64,000 nt of DNA, taken from assembly GCF_014656215.1 (NCBI RefSeq), contig NZ_BNBZ01000005.1, positions 1-64,000 on the forward strand, read 5' to 3'. Within the stretch, counting starts at the first letter, position 1; every line of letters begins with the position of its first letter. This stretch comes from Streptomyces zaomyceticus (GTDB taxonomy: Bacteria > Actinomycetota > Actinomycetes > Streptomycetales > Streptomycetaceae). Positions 1-9,680 of the stretch are shown piece after piece. The position numbers were made by a program, and so were the translations under genes. The notes below the pieces were generated by a model. It searched no databases and was not told where the DNA came from. It saw nothing but the letters and a program-made list of their open reading frames with translations.

Positions 1-78
1 ACCCGCTACGACAAACGAGCCCGCCACTACAAAGCCCTGGTCACCATCGCCTGCCTGCGACTATGGCTCCCCAACTGA
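1..78 (+). mobile_element. 3' end of IS5-family-like transposase gene (partial)
   Basis: The first 25 codons read through to a TGA at 76-78 and encode a TRYDKRARHY...LVTIACLRLWLPN tail. A TRYDKRA motif followed by a hydrophobic helix is the usual C-terminus of DDE transposases of IS5-like Streptomyces elements. The rest of the gene lies left of the window, so its integrity cannot be judged. The next bases, whose reverse complement is GGGCGTGTCCGCAATG (78-93), look like the terminal inverted repeat, and a CTAG follows directly at 94-97. The other end of the element is not visible. Confidence 0.7.
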
Positions 79-93
79 CATTGCGGACACGCC

Positions 94-1467
94 CTAGGCC
101 ACCCCGGTCGTCTCCGTCCGGTGGACCGATTCCTCGGGCCGCCGTGCGTGACGCAGCACCCGGAGGACGAACGCGGGGGTGAGAAGCCACTCGGGCCTGC
201 GGATCAGGCCCGACACCTCGCCGAGGCGGACGCACACCGCGGCGTCGTGCCGGGCCGCCACGGTGACCCGGGTCATGTAGCGGTTGAGCAGGTCGGTACC
301 GGTCGGCTTGCTGCCCGTGGTGCCGGCGTACACGAAGTCGCCGGCGACGGCGACGGACCAGGCGGCGGCGACCGGATGGGCGACGGTGCGGAAGTAGCGG
401 CGGGAGAAGTGACGGTCGAGGGCGCGGCTCTCGTCGAGGACCCGCCCCAGGGTGGCCGCCTGCTGGGCGGCCGTGCTCATGCCCTGCCCGTGGATCGGGT
501 CGAGGCAGCACACGGCGTCGCCGATCAGCAGCCAGCCCAGGGGGAACCGGCGCATCCGCTCCACATGCCGGCGCTGGTTCGCCGCGAACCGGTAGCCGGT
601 GGGTTCGTCCAGTGGCCGTGAGGCGGCCATGAGGTCGGCGATGACCGGTGAACCCAGGGAGCGGGCGAAGGCCAGCCGGTCGGCCTCGTCGGTCGGGGGG
701 ACCTCGCCGTTGATGCCGACGAGCCCGACGACCCACCGGTCGCCCTCCCACGGGAGCGCGACGGCGAGGCGCCGGGTCTCGGGGTCGCCGATCACGGCGG
801 CCGCCTTCCAGTCCCGGCCCGGCTGTTCCTCGCGACGGTAGGTCCGGCTCGTGTAGTGGGCGTCCACGGTGACCACGGAGGTCGGTGGTTCGGCGTACCC
901 CATCCGCTTCAGCCATCCCAGGCTTCTGGCCTGGCGTCCGGTGGCGTCGACCAGGAGATCGCAGTCGAGCGCCGAGCCGTCGGACATCCGGACCCCGACG
1001 ATCCGGGCCCCCGCGTCGCCGGTGACCACTCCCTTGGCCGAGGACCCGCCCCGCAGGCTCACCCCGGGGAGGGCGGCGACGCGCCCGCGGACGGTCGCCT
1101 CCAGCAAGGGGCGAGACATCACCGGCCCGACCATCCCGGTGGGCGGGCGGATCAGTGGGCCGCCGCACTGGTGCCAGTAGAAGTCTCCGCAGAAGTCGAA
1201 CTCGGTCGCGCCGGCGGCGTACAGCTCGTCGAGGATGCCGGGGAACCAGCCCTCCAGCAGTCGGCTGCCCGCCTGGAGCAGCAGATGCGGGTGCCGCCCC
1301 TGCGGCACGCGAGGACGCCACCGTACGTCGTCCGACAACGCGTCGCGGTCGACCACCGTGACCTGTCCGAAGTGCTCGGAGAGCACGCGGGCCGCACACA
1401 GGCCCGCCATGCTCGCACCGACGACGACAGCACTCTCACCCAGTCGGTGGGGCCCGCGCGTTTCCAT
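94..1467 (-). CDS. FAD-dependent monooxygenase/oxidoreductase
   Basis: The product of 457 residues is a flavoprotein of the aromatic-hydroxylase/geranylgeranyl-reductase-like superfamily. An N-terminal Rossmann motif (VVVGASMAGL) binds the ADP part of FAD. A distal GD motif (LLIGDAVCCLDPIHGQGM) contacts the ribityl/flavin part. The WRPRVPQGRHPHLLL segment is typical of actinobacterial members annotated as FAD-dependent monooxygenases. I chose the ATG at 1467 because GGGAGG lies four bases upstream; an in-frame GTG at 1494 has no comparable site. It follows the acetoacetate-decarboxylase-like gene after 144 bases and may be the last gene of that set. Its TAG stop touches the IS end. Substrate unknown. 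Confidence 0.8.
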   Translation of the reverse strand: METRGPHRLGESAVVVGASMAGLCAARVLSEHFGQVTVVDRDALSDDVRWRPRVPQGRHPHLLLQAGSRLLEGWFPGILDELYAAGATEFDFCGDFYWHQCGGPLIRPPTGMVGPVMSRPLLEATVRGRVAALPGVSLRGGSSAKGVVTGDAGARIVGVRMSDGSALDCDLLVDATGRQARSLGWLKRMGYAEPPTSVVTVDAHYTSRTYRREEQPGRDWKAAAVIGDPETRRLAVALPWEGDRWVVGLVGINGEVPPTDEADRLAFARSLGSPVIADLMAASRPLDEPTGYRFAANQRRHVERMRRFPLGWLLIGDAVCCLDPIHGQGMSTAAQQAATLGRVLDESRALDRHFSRRYFRTVAHPVAAAWSVAVAGDFVYAGTTGSKPTGTDLLNRYMTRVTVAARHDAAVCVRLGEVSGLIRRPEWLLTPAFVLRVLRHARRPEESVHRTETTGVA

Positions 1468-1611
1468 GAGACCTCCCGGGGAGGGGTCCCTCACCCCGAT
1501 TTTCCCACCGGTGTCCCACGGCCGCCGGGTGAGCCCGGCGTCGGCGCCCGCACCGCCCGCCCCGGCCGCACCGCCCGCCCACCCCGGCCGGCCCCCGCCG
1601 CCCGGCGTCCG

Positions 1612-2481
1612 TCAGGAGCGCGGCGCCGCCGGCACGTAGTACGGGCGGTTGTGTGCCGCCACGGGGGGCGACTGGAACGTCCAGGCGCCGACGGCCGGTG
1701 TGCCTTCGCCGAGGAGGGTGACGACGGCGGAGCCGAGGTCGCCGTCCGAGGCGTGGACCGTCAGCCGGGTTCGCCCGGAGTGCTCGGGGGCGGCCAGGTC
1801 GTACCAGCGGTACGGCTGGTAGACGTTCATCGGGCCGGCGAGCAGGCGCCCCTCCAGGTCGGTGCCGTAGCCGGTGACGGGGGCGGAGTTGGCGGCGACG
1901 GGGGTGAGGCCGTCGAGCTCCGCCCTGAGGTCCAGCAGTGGTCCCGGGTCCTCCTCCGACATGTCGTCCGGCCCGGCCGACGCCGCCTCGCACCGTACGG
2001 TCCAGGTCTCGCCCGCGGGTCCGTTGAGCGACGGCAGGTCGACCTCGAACCGGCCCGGGTACTTGGGCTCGGCGTACAGCTCGCGCCCGGCCCTGATCGC
2101 GAACGGGTTGTCGCAGACGACGTGGATCCGTGCGATGCCGAGCAGCTTCGTCTGGTCCCAGCCCTGCGCGTACTGGGCGTAGCTCAGCCGCGGCAGCCGG
2201 CCCTCCGCGCCCGTCGGGAACGCGATCGCGCTGAACTCGATCTCCTGGGTCACGCCGCCGCCGAACGCGTACTGCGCGAAGTACAGCTGGTAGTTCAGCG
2301 AGACCAGCGCCCCGCCGTCGTCGAACTCCGCCGCCGTCAGATCCGGATGGTGCTTGGCGAGCAGCTCGCGGACCGGTCCCGGATCGACCAGCCAGTCGAG
2401 GCCGATCTGATGCAACGCCCCGTAGTGGAAAGGGAGTCGAAAGGGCTCGGAGACGGGCGGAAGGGGCAGTGGGCCGGTCAT
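1612..2481 (-). CDS. acetoacetate-decarboxylase-like protein
   Basis: A 289-residue soluble protein resembling the acetoacetate decarboxylase (ADC) superfamily. The stretch GRELYAEPKYPGRFEVD matches the ADC pattern in which a lysine after GRE..xP forms the Schiff base with the beta-keto acid. The overall length is near that of ADC (about 250). Its ATG overlaps the TGA of the GMC oxidoreductase by four bases, so translation is probably coupled. The neighbours suggest decarboxylation or dehydration of a keto acid made by the dehydrogenase. Members of this superfamily also include enzymes that are not decarboxylases, so the reaction is inferred only. Confidence 0.6.
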   Translation of the reverse strand: MTGPLPLPPVSEPFRLPFHYGALHQIGLDWLVDPGPVRELLAKHHPDLTAAEFDDGGALVSLNYQLYFAQYAFGGGVTQEIEFSAIAFPTGAEGRLPRLSYAQYAQGWDQTKLLGIARIHVVCDNPFAIRAGRELYAEPKYPGRFEVDLPSLNGPAGETWTVRCEAASAGPDDMSEEDPGPLLDLRAELDGLTPVAANSAPVTGYGTDLEGRLLAGPMNVYQPYRWYDLAAPEHSGRTRLTVHASDGDLGSAVVTLLGEGTPAVGAWTFQSPPVAAHNRPYYVPAAPRS

Positions 2482-4400
2482 GCGGAGGCTCCTCGGGTCG
2501 GTGGTGTCTCGCCGGTCACGGAAGGCCGCGGAGGCGGACCGAGCAGCACCGGGCGGTCACGGGCCGCCAGGTCCGACTCGACGCGCTCCGCGCTGCGCAG
2601 CGCCAGCGCGGCCATGGTCAGGGTCGGATTGGAGGTGGCCACCGAGGGCATGCTGCCGCAGCCGACCGCGTACAGGCCCGGGTGGTCCCAGCAGCGCTGC
2701 CAGGAGTCCACCACCGAGGTCGCCGGGGAGTCGCCCATGATGTGGGTGCCGGCGGCGTGGCCGGCCCCGCGGTAGCCGTATGCGCGGCCGCCGATCTCGA
2801 AACGGCCGGGCCAGTCCGCCACGGGGGAGTAGTCGGTGTGGTCCTCGGCGCCGAGCAGCGCGAAGATCTGGTCCGAGACCGCCCGGGCCGCCACCATCCC
2901 CTCCTTCACGTGCTCGTCGAGGTCGTATGTGACGAGGGGGCGGGGCAGCCCCAGGGGATCGCGCTCGGACGGATGGAGGGTGACCCGATTCGCGGGGTCG
3001 GCGCCCTGCTCCATCTCGAACTGGAGGGTGAACTGGCGGCGGATCCGGTCCCCGACCGCCCTCCGCAACTCCTTCCCGAACAAGCCCCGTTCGGTGAGGA
3101 AGTGCTGCACGTCCGTATCGACCGGACCCTTCGCCCAGATCCAGCCCCACGTGCCGAACTCGATACGGAACGGCGCGCGCATCCGGCGCCCGGGGCCCGC
3201 GCGGAAGCCCTCGAAACCGGAGACCGAGCCGGGGCCCCGGTACGGCCCGGCGTCCTCGGGCAGCAGCCCCCACGTCAGCAGCACCGGATGGTCCATCAGG
3301 TTGCGGCCGACCTGTCCGCTGCGCCCGGCGAGCCCGGAGAGCAGCAGCAGCCGGGCGTTCTCCACGGCGTGCGCGGCGAGCACCACCACATCGGCGTGCA
3401 CGACGGACCTCTTCCCGTCGTGCGAGAGGTACTCCACGCCCGTGGCGCGCCCGCTCGCGTCGACGAGGACACGGCTCACCACGGACCGGTCCCGGAGCGT
3501 GACGGTGCCGCTCCAGCGGCCCTGGGTCTTGAGCGGGGTGTACTTCGCGTACGAGGGGCAGTGCGGGATGCAGGTCGCGTTGCCCACGCACCGGCTGTCC
3601 GGGTCCGGCCGCCCCCGCCGGCCGCGCGGCACATACCCGCGACCGGAGTCGTACCGGGGATCCGGGACGCCGTTGCGCGCGTGCGGCGTGCCGACCACCC
3701 TCAGTTCGACCTCGCGCCGGGCCACCGGATCCTTCACGCGCCGTCCGTCGAGGCGGGCCGCGAGGATCCGGTCCAGCCGCGCGGCCGGCAGTGGCCGCAT
3801 GGGGAAGGCATAACCGTCGGGGAAGGGCAGCCCGACCTGCCCGCGCTGCTCCTCGGCATCGGCGGCCACCCCCAACTCCCGCTCGGCAGAGCGGTAATGG
3901 GGTTCGAGATCGTCGTACGCGATCGGCCACCGCCGCCCGTACCCGAAAGGCTCGGTGTCGAAGTCCTCCGGCAGCATCCGTGGCGCGAGGCCGGTCCAGA
4001 CGGTGCCGGTACCGCCGTTCACCCGCACATAGCCGCTGGCGTACGGGAGCGGACCGTCCTGCCGGAGGTGACCGGACGCCCGGTATCCGGGGACCCCGTC
4101 CGTGCCGGCGAGGTCCGTGACCTCGGGCCAGGGAGCCGCCGGAAGGGGCCGGGGGAAGCCGGGGGCCTCGGCCGGGGCGGCCACCGGGGCGGTGGCCGGC
4201 GTACCGTCGACCGCTCCACCGGCACCTTTACCGGCACCGTCACCGTCACCGGCACCGTCACCGGCACCTTCACCGGGACCGGCCGGGTCCGCCGCCCCCG
4301 CCTCCAGGACCAGGACCCGCCGGCCGTGCCCGCCGAGCCGATGGGCGACGAGCGAGCCCGCGACACCGGCACCGACGACGACGACGTCGTATCGCGTCAC
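2478..4400 (-). CDS. GMC family oxidoreductase (FAD alcohol/sugar dehydrogenase)
   Basis: A 640-residue glucose-methanol-choline family flavoenzyme. The FAD-binding VVVGAGVAGSLVA is at the N-terminus. The C-terminal signature carries the catalytic GHAAGTHIMG histidine and the NPTLTMAALA segment that closes the active site. A cysteine-containing CVGNATCIPHCP segment mid-protein matches the sorbitol/gluconate-type dehydrogenases, which partner a small subunit. The GTG start overlaps the TGA of that small-subunit gene (GTGA), and its own stop overlaps the next ATG. Between residues about 36 and 62 there is a Gly/Asp/Ala-rich insert encoded by 12-base tandem repeats. This insert interrupts the region after the first beta-strand and is probably a surface loop. 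Confidence 0.85.
   Translation of the reverse strand: MTRYDVVVVGAGVAGSLVAHRLGGHGRRVLVLEAGAADPAGPGEGAGDGAGDGDGAGKGAGGAVDGTPATAPVAAPAEAPGFPRPLPAAPWPEVTDLAGTDGVPGYRASGHLRQDGPLPYASGYVRVNGGTGTVWTGLAPRMLPEDFDTEPFGYGRRWPIAYDDLEPHYRSAERELGVAADAEEQRGQVGLPFPDGYAFPMRPLPAARLDRILAARLDGRRVKDPVARREVELRVVGTPHARNGVPDPRYDSGRGYVPRGRRGRPDPDSRCVGNATCIPHCPSYAKYTPLKTQGRWSGTVTLRDRSVVSRVLVDASGRATGVEYLSHDGKRSVVHADVVVLAAHAVENARLLLLSGLAGRSGQVGRNLMDHPVLLTWGLLPEDAGPYRGPGSVSGFEGFRAGPGRRMRAPFRIEFGTWGWIWAKGPVDTDVQHFLTERGLFGKELRRAVGDRIRRQFTLQFEMEQGADPANRVTLHPSERDPLGLPRPLVTYDLDEHVKEGMVAARAVSDQIFALLGAEDHTDYSPVADWPGRFEIGGRAYGYRGAGHAAGTHIMGDSPATSVVDSWQRCWDHPGLYAVGCGSMPSVATSNPTLTMAALALRSAERVESDLAARDRPVLLGPPPRPSVTGETPPTRGASA
4219..4272. 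repeat. 12-base tandem repeats inside the GMC oxidoreductase gene
   Basis: Four near-identical 12-base units (CCGGCACCGTCA or CCGGCACCTTYA) with one half unit between them lie in frame in the minus-strand gene. They encode the GAGDGAGDGDGAGKGAG stretch. Because the unit length is a multiple of three, copy-number change would not shift the frame. Confidence 0.85.
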
Positions 4401-4876
4401 GCGAAGCTCCCCTCACCCGTACCGCCGCCCGGGACCGACCGGTCTCCCGCCCCGGCCCAACTCCCGTACCCCCCGGGGTCGGTCGCGGGAGCACCGACCC
4501 CCGCCGCCTTCCACACCAGCCCCTCGGCGAGGGCGCGGGGTGACACCACGAACGGCGGCGACCCCGGCCAGCTGCCCGTGTACCAGAGATACGTCACGGC
4601 CCGGGCCGCCTCCCGCAGCTCGCCGTCCATCACGGCGTCCGGATCCTCCCGCACCTCGCTCAACAGACGGGCGTACCGCAGGGCGCCGAGCCGCTCCGAG
4701 GCCACCGCACGGTACACATCGGTCAATCCGGTGGCCGCCAGTTCCGCCGTGTCGAAGCCGGTCAGTCGTGCGGAGAGGGCGGTGAAGGGCGCTGTCTCGT
4801 CAGTGATGGGCACGCGGGCATCGGTGCCCCACCCCCCGCCGCACCATGCGCCGCGCCCCGCGAAGGGCTTGATCAC
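4397..4876 (-). CDS. small subunit of FAD-dependent sugar/alcohol dehydrogenase (putative)
   Basis: A 159-residue protein whose middle part (FDTAELAATGLTDVYRAV, then AVTYLWYTGSW) resembles the small subunits that accompany membrane-linked GMC dehydrogenases (gluconate 2-dehydrogenase subunit 3 / sorbitol dehydrogenase small subunit). Its direct GTGA overlap with the GMC gene supports a two-subunit enzyme. No clear Tat or Sec signal is visible, unlike many family members, so the complex may be cytoplasmic. The start is uncertain: GTG at 4876 has a weak AGGGG upstream, and GTG at 4813 is an alternative. Confidence 0.6.
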   Translation of the reverse strand: MIKPFAGRGAWCGGGWGTDARVPITDETAPFTALSARLTGFDTAELAATGLTDVYRAVASERLGALRYARLLSEVREDPDAVMDGELREAARAVTYLWYTGSWPGSPPFVVSPRALAEGLVWKAAGVGAPATDPGGYGSWAGAGDRSVPGGGTGEGSFA

Positions 4877-4987
4877 GCCCCTGGGCGCTCACCCACAGGA
4901 GCGGCGGAGGACGAGCTGCAGTACGACACACGCCCTACCGCTCGGGAGCCGCGAACCGACGGCGGGGGCAGAGGGAGAGGGCGGAGG

Positions 4988-5659
4988 TCAGGACCACAGC
5001 AGGCGCCGCTGCCAGCGGGTCCCGGCGTCCCTCTCGTACCGCAGCCGGACGTGCACCAGGGTCGGGGCCGCCTGCCAGAACTCGATCACGTCCGGTGCGA
5101 GGACGTACAGCGTCCAGGCGGGGTCGACGAGGTCCGGATCCGCCTCGATCCTCGCCAGGCTCGCCCGGAGGGCCCGTTCCCGCTCGTGCGGGTCGATGAG
5201 GTACTGGCTCTGCCGGCCGAGCAGGGCCTCGGCCCGTGCCGTGACCGAACGGGCCAGGAAGTCGGCGGCCGAGCGGTCGGCGGCCGCGGGGGAGACGGCG
5301 CCACGGACCCGGACCTGCCGCCCGAGCTGCGCCCAGTAGAAGGTGAGGGCCGCCCGGCCGCTGTCCGCGAGCTGTCTGCCCTTGGGGCTGACGGCGTGCC
5401 CCGCGAACTGGAATCCCGAGGCGTCCACGTTCTCGAGGATGAGGACCCGGGCGTCGGGAGCGCCCGTCTCGTCCACGGTCGACAGGGTCATGGCGTGCGG
5501 ATCGGGAACCTTCGCCTCCACGGCGTCTGCCAGCCACTCGAGGAACAGCGACGACGGCTCCGGTGGAGCCTCGTCCGTCGCGAACTCCGGGAGGGGACGC
5601 GCGAACACCTCGATGCCGCGCAGCCAGTCACGGACCGTGGGATCGTCGTTCTCGGCCAT
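4988..5659 (-). CDS. pdxH: pyridoxamine 5'-phosphate oxidase
   Basis: A 223-residue FMN enzyme that oxidises pyridoxine/pyridoxamine 5'-phosphate to pyridoxal phosphate. The FMN-binding region (RVLILENVDASGFQFAGHAVSPKGRQL) and the C-terminal substrate-binding RYERDAGTRWQRRLL are conserved. The family LxP end is replaced by LLWS. The ATG at 5659 has GGAGAGGGA upstream; a longer reading frame up to 5842 would overlap the zinc-finger gene. It lies 34 bases behind the UBP zinc-finger gene and is probably co-transcribed with the histidine kinase and response-regulator genes, an unusual place for a vitamin B6 gene. Confidence 0.88.
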   Translation of the reverse strand: MAENDDPTVRDWLRGIEVFARPLPEFATDEAPPEPSSLFLEWLADAVEAKVPDPHAMTLSTVDETGAPDARVLILENVDASGFQFAGHAVSPKGRQLADSGRAALTFYWAQLGRQVRVRGAVSPAAADRSAADFLARSVTARAEALLGRQSQYLIDPHERERALRASLARIEADPDLVDPAWTLYVLAPDVIEFWQAAPTLVHVRLRYERDAGTRWQRRLLWS

Positions 5660-5693
5660 GCCGTCCCTCTCCTTCGCCTCCGCCCCCTCCTCC

Positions 5694-6043
5694 TCAGCGA
5701 TGGAGGAGCCGCTGCCACTCCTGCGGTACGCGGCCGTCCGGGCCGGGGCTCGGCTGGTCGGTCGGGTGGCCGCCCGGAGGCGCCAGCGCGGGGCCGGACT
5801 TGTACAGCGCCCCGGTGTCGAAGTTCCAGAACCAGTCCTCACCCGGCTCGAAGCTCTGTACCAGCGCGTGCCCGGTGGACTTCCAGTGGGCGGTGGCGTG
5901 CTGGGCCGGCGAGGAGTCGCAGCAGCCGATGTGGCCGCACTGCGCGCAGCGCCGCAGGTGGAACCACCAGCCGCCCACCGCGTCGCAGTCCGCGCAGCCC
6001 GTGCCGCTCGGGGGGGTGCTCGGGTCGATGCCGTCGATCTCGG

Positions 6044-6047
<4 letters not shown>
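5694..6047 (-). CDS. UBP-type zinc finger protein
   Basis: A 117-residue protein almost entirely made of a ZnF-UBP domain. Cysteines 18, 21, 34, 37 and 42 and histidines 50, 54 and 60 (CADC, CAQCGHIGCC, HATAHWKSTGH) can bind two or three zinc ions. In eukaryotes this fold binds the free C-terminal GG of ubiquitin; the role of bacterial stand-alone versions is not established. Its ATG overlaps the TGA of the histidine kinase gene, which ties it to that signalling operon. Confidence 0.85.
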
Positions 6048-7623
<1,576 letters not shown>

Positions 7624-7627
<4 letters not shown>

Positions 7628-9300
7628 GACTGCTCCAGATACCGGTGGACGAGCATCACGGCCATGGCTCCCTCTCCTACGGCGGAGGCGACCCGCTTCG
7701 CGGACCGGGCGCGCGCGTCGCCTGCCACGAACACACCGGGAACACTGGTCTCCAAGTGGTAGGGCGGACGGTCGAGTTCCCACTCGGCCGGCGGTCGCCC
7801 GTCCGGCGTGAGGTCCGGACCCGCCAGGATGAAGCCGTTCTCGTCGCGCAGCACCGTCCCGTCGAGCCAGTCGGTCAGCGGGGCCGCTCCGATGAAGACG
7901 AACATCCACTGGGCGTCGACGGCTTCCGTGGCGCCGCTCGCGGCGTCCCGCAGGGTCAGCCGCTCCAGGTGCTCCTCGCCGTGCGCCGCCTCCACGACGG
8001 TCCGGGGCCGCACGGTGATGTTCGGCGCCTCCTCGATCTGCTGGATCAGGTAGTACGACATCGACGCCGTCAGGGACTCCCCGCGCACCAGCAGCGTCAC
8101 CGACTTCGCGCCCCGCGACAGATGGACGGCCGCCTGCCCGGCGGAGTTCGCGCCCCCGACGATGTACACGTCCTGGTCCTCGCAGGAGGACGCCTCGGTG
8201 AGGGAGGAGCCGTAGTACACGCCGCGGCCGGTCAGGTCGGCGCAGCCCGGGGCCAGGAGGTGGCGGTAGGACACTCCGGTCGCCAGGATGACGCTGTGCG
8301 CGGCGACCTCCGAGCCGTCCGAGAAGCGCACGACCCGTGCCGCGCCGTTCCTCTCCAGGCCCTTGACCTCGCGCGCGGTGAGGATCTCGGCACCGAAGCG
8401 GCTCGCCTGGCGGCGCGCCCGTTCGGTGAGCTGCGCACCCGAGACCCCGTCCGGGAAGCCGAGGTAGTTCTCGATGCGGGAGCTCTGCCCGGCCTGTCCG
8501 CCGGTCGCCGAGCGTTCCACCAGCACGGTCCTGAGTCCCTCGGAGGCCCCGTACACCGCCGCGCCGAGCCCGGCCGGGCCGCCGCCGATGACGACGAGGT
8601 CGTAGAAGTCCGCGGTCGGTGTCGTCGCGAGACCCACCCGGGCGGCCAGTTCGGGCGCGTCCGGCTCGACCATCGCGGTGCCGTCAGGAGCGATCACCAG
8701 GGGCAGCCGGAGGCCGTCGGCGCCGGCCGCGTCGAGCAGCCGCCGTCCCTCCGGCTCGTCGGAGGAGTACCAGCGGTACGGCACCTGGTTGCGGGCGAGG
8801 AACTCCCGTACGTACGAGGAACGCGCCGACCATCGGTGCCCGACCACCTTGGTGGCGGGAACCGGCCGGTAGTCGCTGGAGCGCCAGGCCGTGAGGAGGT
8901 CGTCCACCACCGGATAGAGCTTCTCCTCCGGAGGGTCCCAGGGCTTGAGCAGATAGTGGTCGAGGTCGACCACGTTGATCGCGTCGATGGCGGCGTTGGT
9001 GTCGGCGTACGCGGTCAGCAGCACCCGCCGTGCCCCGGGGTACACGGCGAGGGCTTGTTCCAGGAACTCGATGCCGTTCATCTGCGGCATGCGGTAGTCG
9101 GCGAGGATCACCGCCACCAGGTCGCCCCGCAGCTTCAGTTCGCGCAGCGCCTCCAGCGCGGACTCGCCCGATTCCGCGCGCACGATCCGGTACCCGCCGC
9201 CGTAGTGGCGCCGCAGGTCCCGGGCGATGGCGCGGGACACTCCCGGATCGTCGTCCACCGTCAGGATGACGGTTCGCGCCGCGTCGGTGGCCTGTGCCAT
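7624..9300 (-). CDS. response regulator fused to cysteine-less glutaredoxin-like and thioredoxin-reductase-like domains
   Basis: A 558-residue protein. Residues 10-130 are a receiver domain with acidic residues D16/D17, phospho-acceptor D68, T96 and K119. Residues about 150-225 resemble a glutaredoxin/thioredoxin fold (SARSSYVREFLARNQVPYR). Residues 232-558 are a thioredoxin-reductase-type flavoprotein with FAD motif GGGPAG near 239 and NADPH motif IVGGANSAG near 380. The TrxR CATC redox motif is replaced by YGSS (363-366), and the glutaredoxin CxxC position has no cysteine. It therefore cannot act as a normal disulfide reductase. The ATG at 9300 has GGAG six bases upstream. It heads the operon with the kinase, zinc finger and pdxH. 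Confidence 0.88.
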
Positions 9301-9680
9301 GCGTCTCCGCCCTGCTCGCTCCGGACGGCCGGCACGGCGGGACCGCCGACGCCGGCTCCCGCCCATCGTATGTTCGTTCGTGCGGACCGGCATGTTCCCG
9401 CGCACCGGGGCCGCCGCCTCCCCGCCTCGGTCCGTGCCCGGTGGCCGGGGGGTGTCCCCGCGGGGCCGGCGAGGGTGGCGATTCGTGCATCGGCCGGGCA
9501 GTCGATAGGGTCCACGTCACGACCGCACCCCGTGGAATCCACGGGCCGGTCAGGGCTCTGCCGCGGTGTGTGGCACCTCCACGCCTGCCTTGCCGACCCC
9601 TGCCCGCCCGGGCCCTGGAACACGGGGGCGTTCATCACGGCGGGGCAGCCGGGCCCCGGCCGACGGGTCAGGAGGAACGA
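9301..9680. other. divergent intergenic region
   Basis: This 380-base gap separates the divergent response-regulator operon and the IMP dehydrogenase gene and must hold both promoters. The only clear structure is a hairpin at 9529-9545 (CCCGTGG, AAT loop, CCACGGG). A TAGGGT at 9506-9511 could be a -10 element for the rightward gene, but its -35 (TTCGTG) is weak. No supported reading frame was seen. Confidence 0.5.

Noticed and set aside
1..97. Complete insertion sequence
   Set aside because: Only 25 codons and one probable end are inside the window.
4102..4785. Pro/Arg-rich plus-strand frame over the GMC gene repeats
   Set aside because: Arises from the antisense of the 12-base repeats; not a gene.
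2469..5339. 956-codon plus-strand open frame
   Set aside because: Antisense to the GMC, small-subunit and pdxH genes with no recognisable domain; typical high-GC antisense frame.
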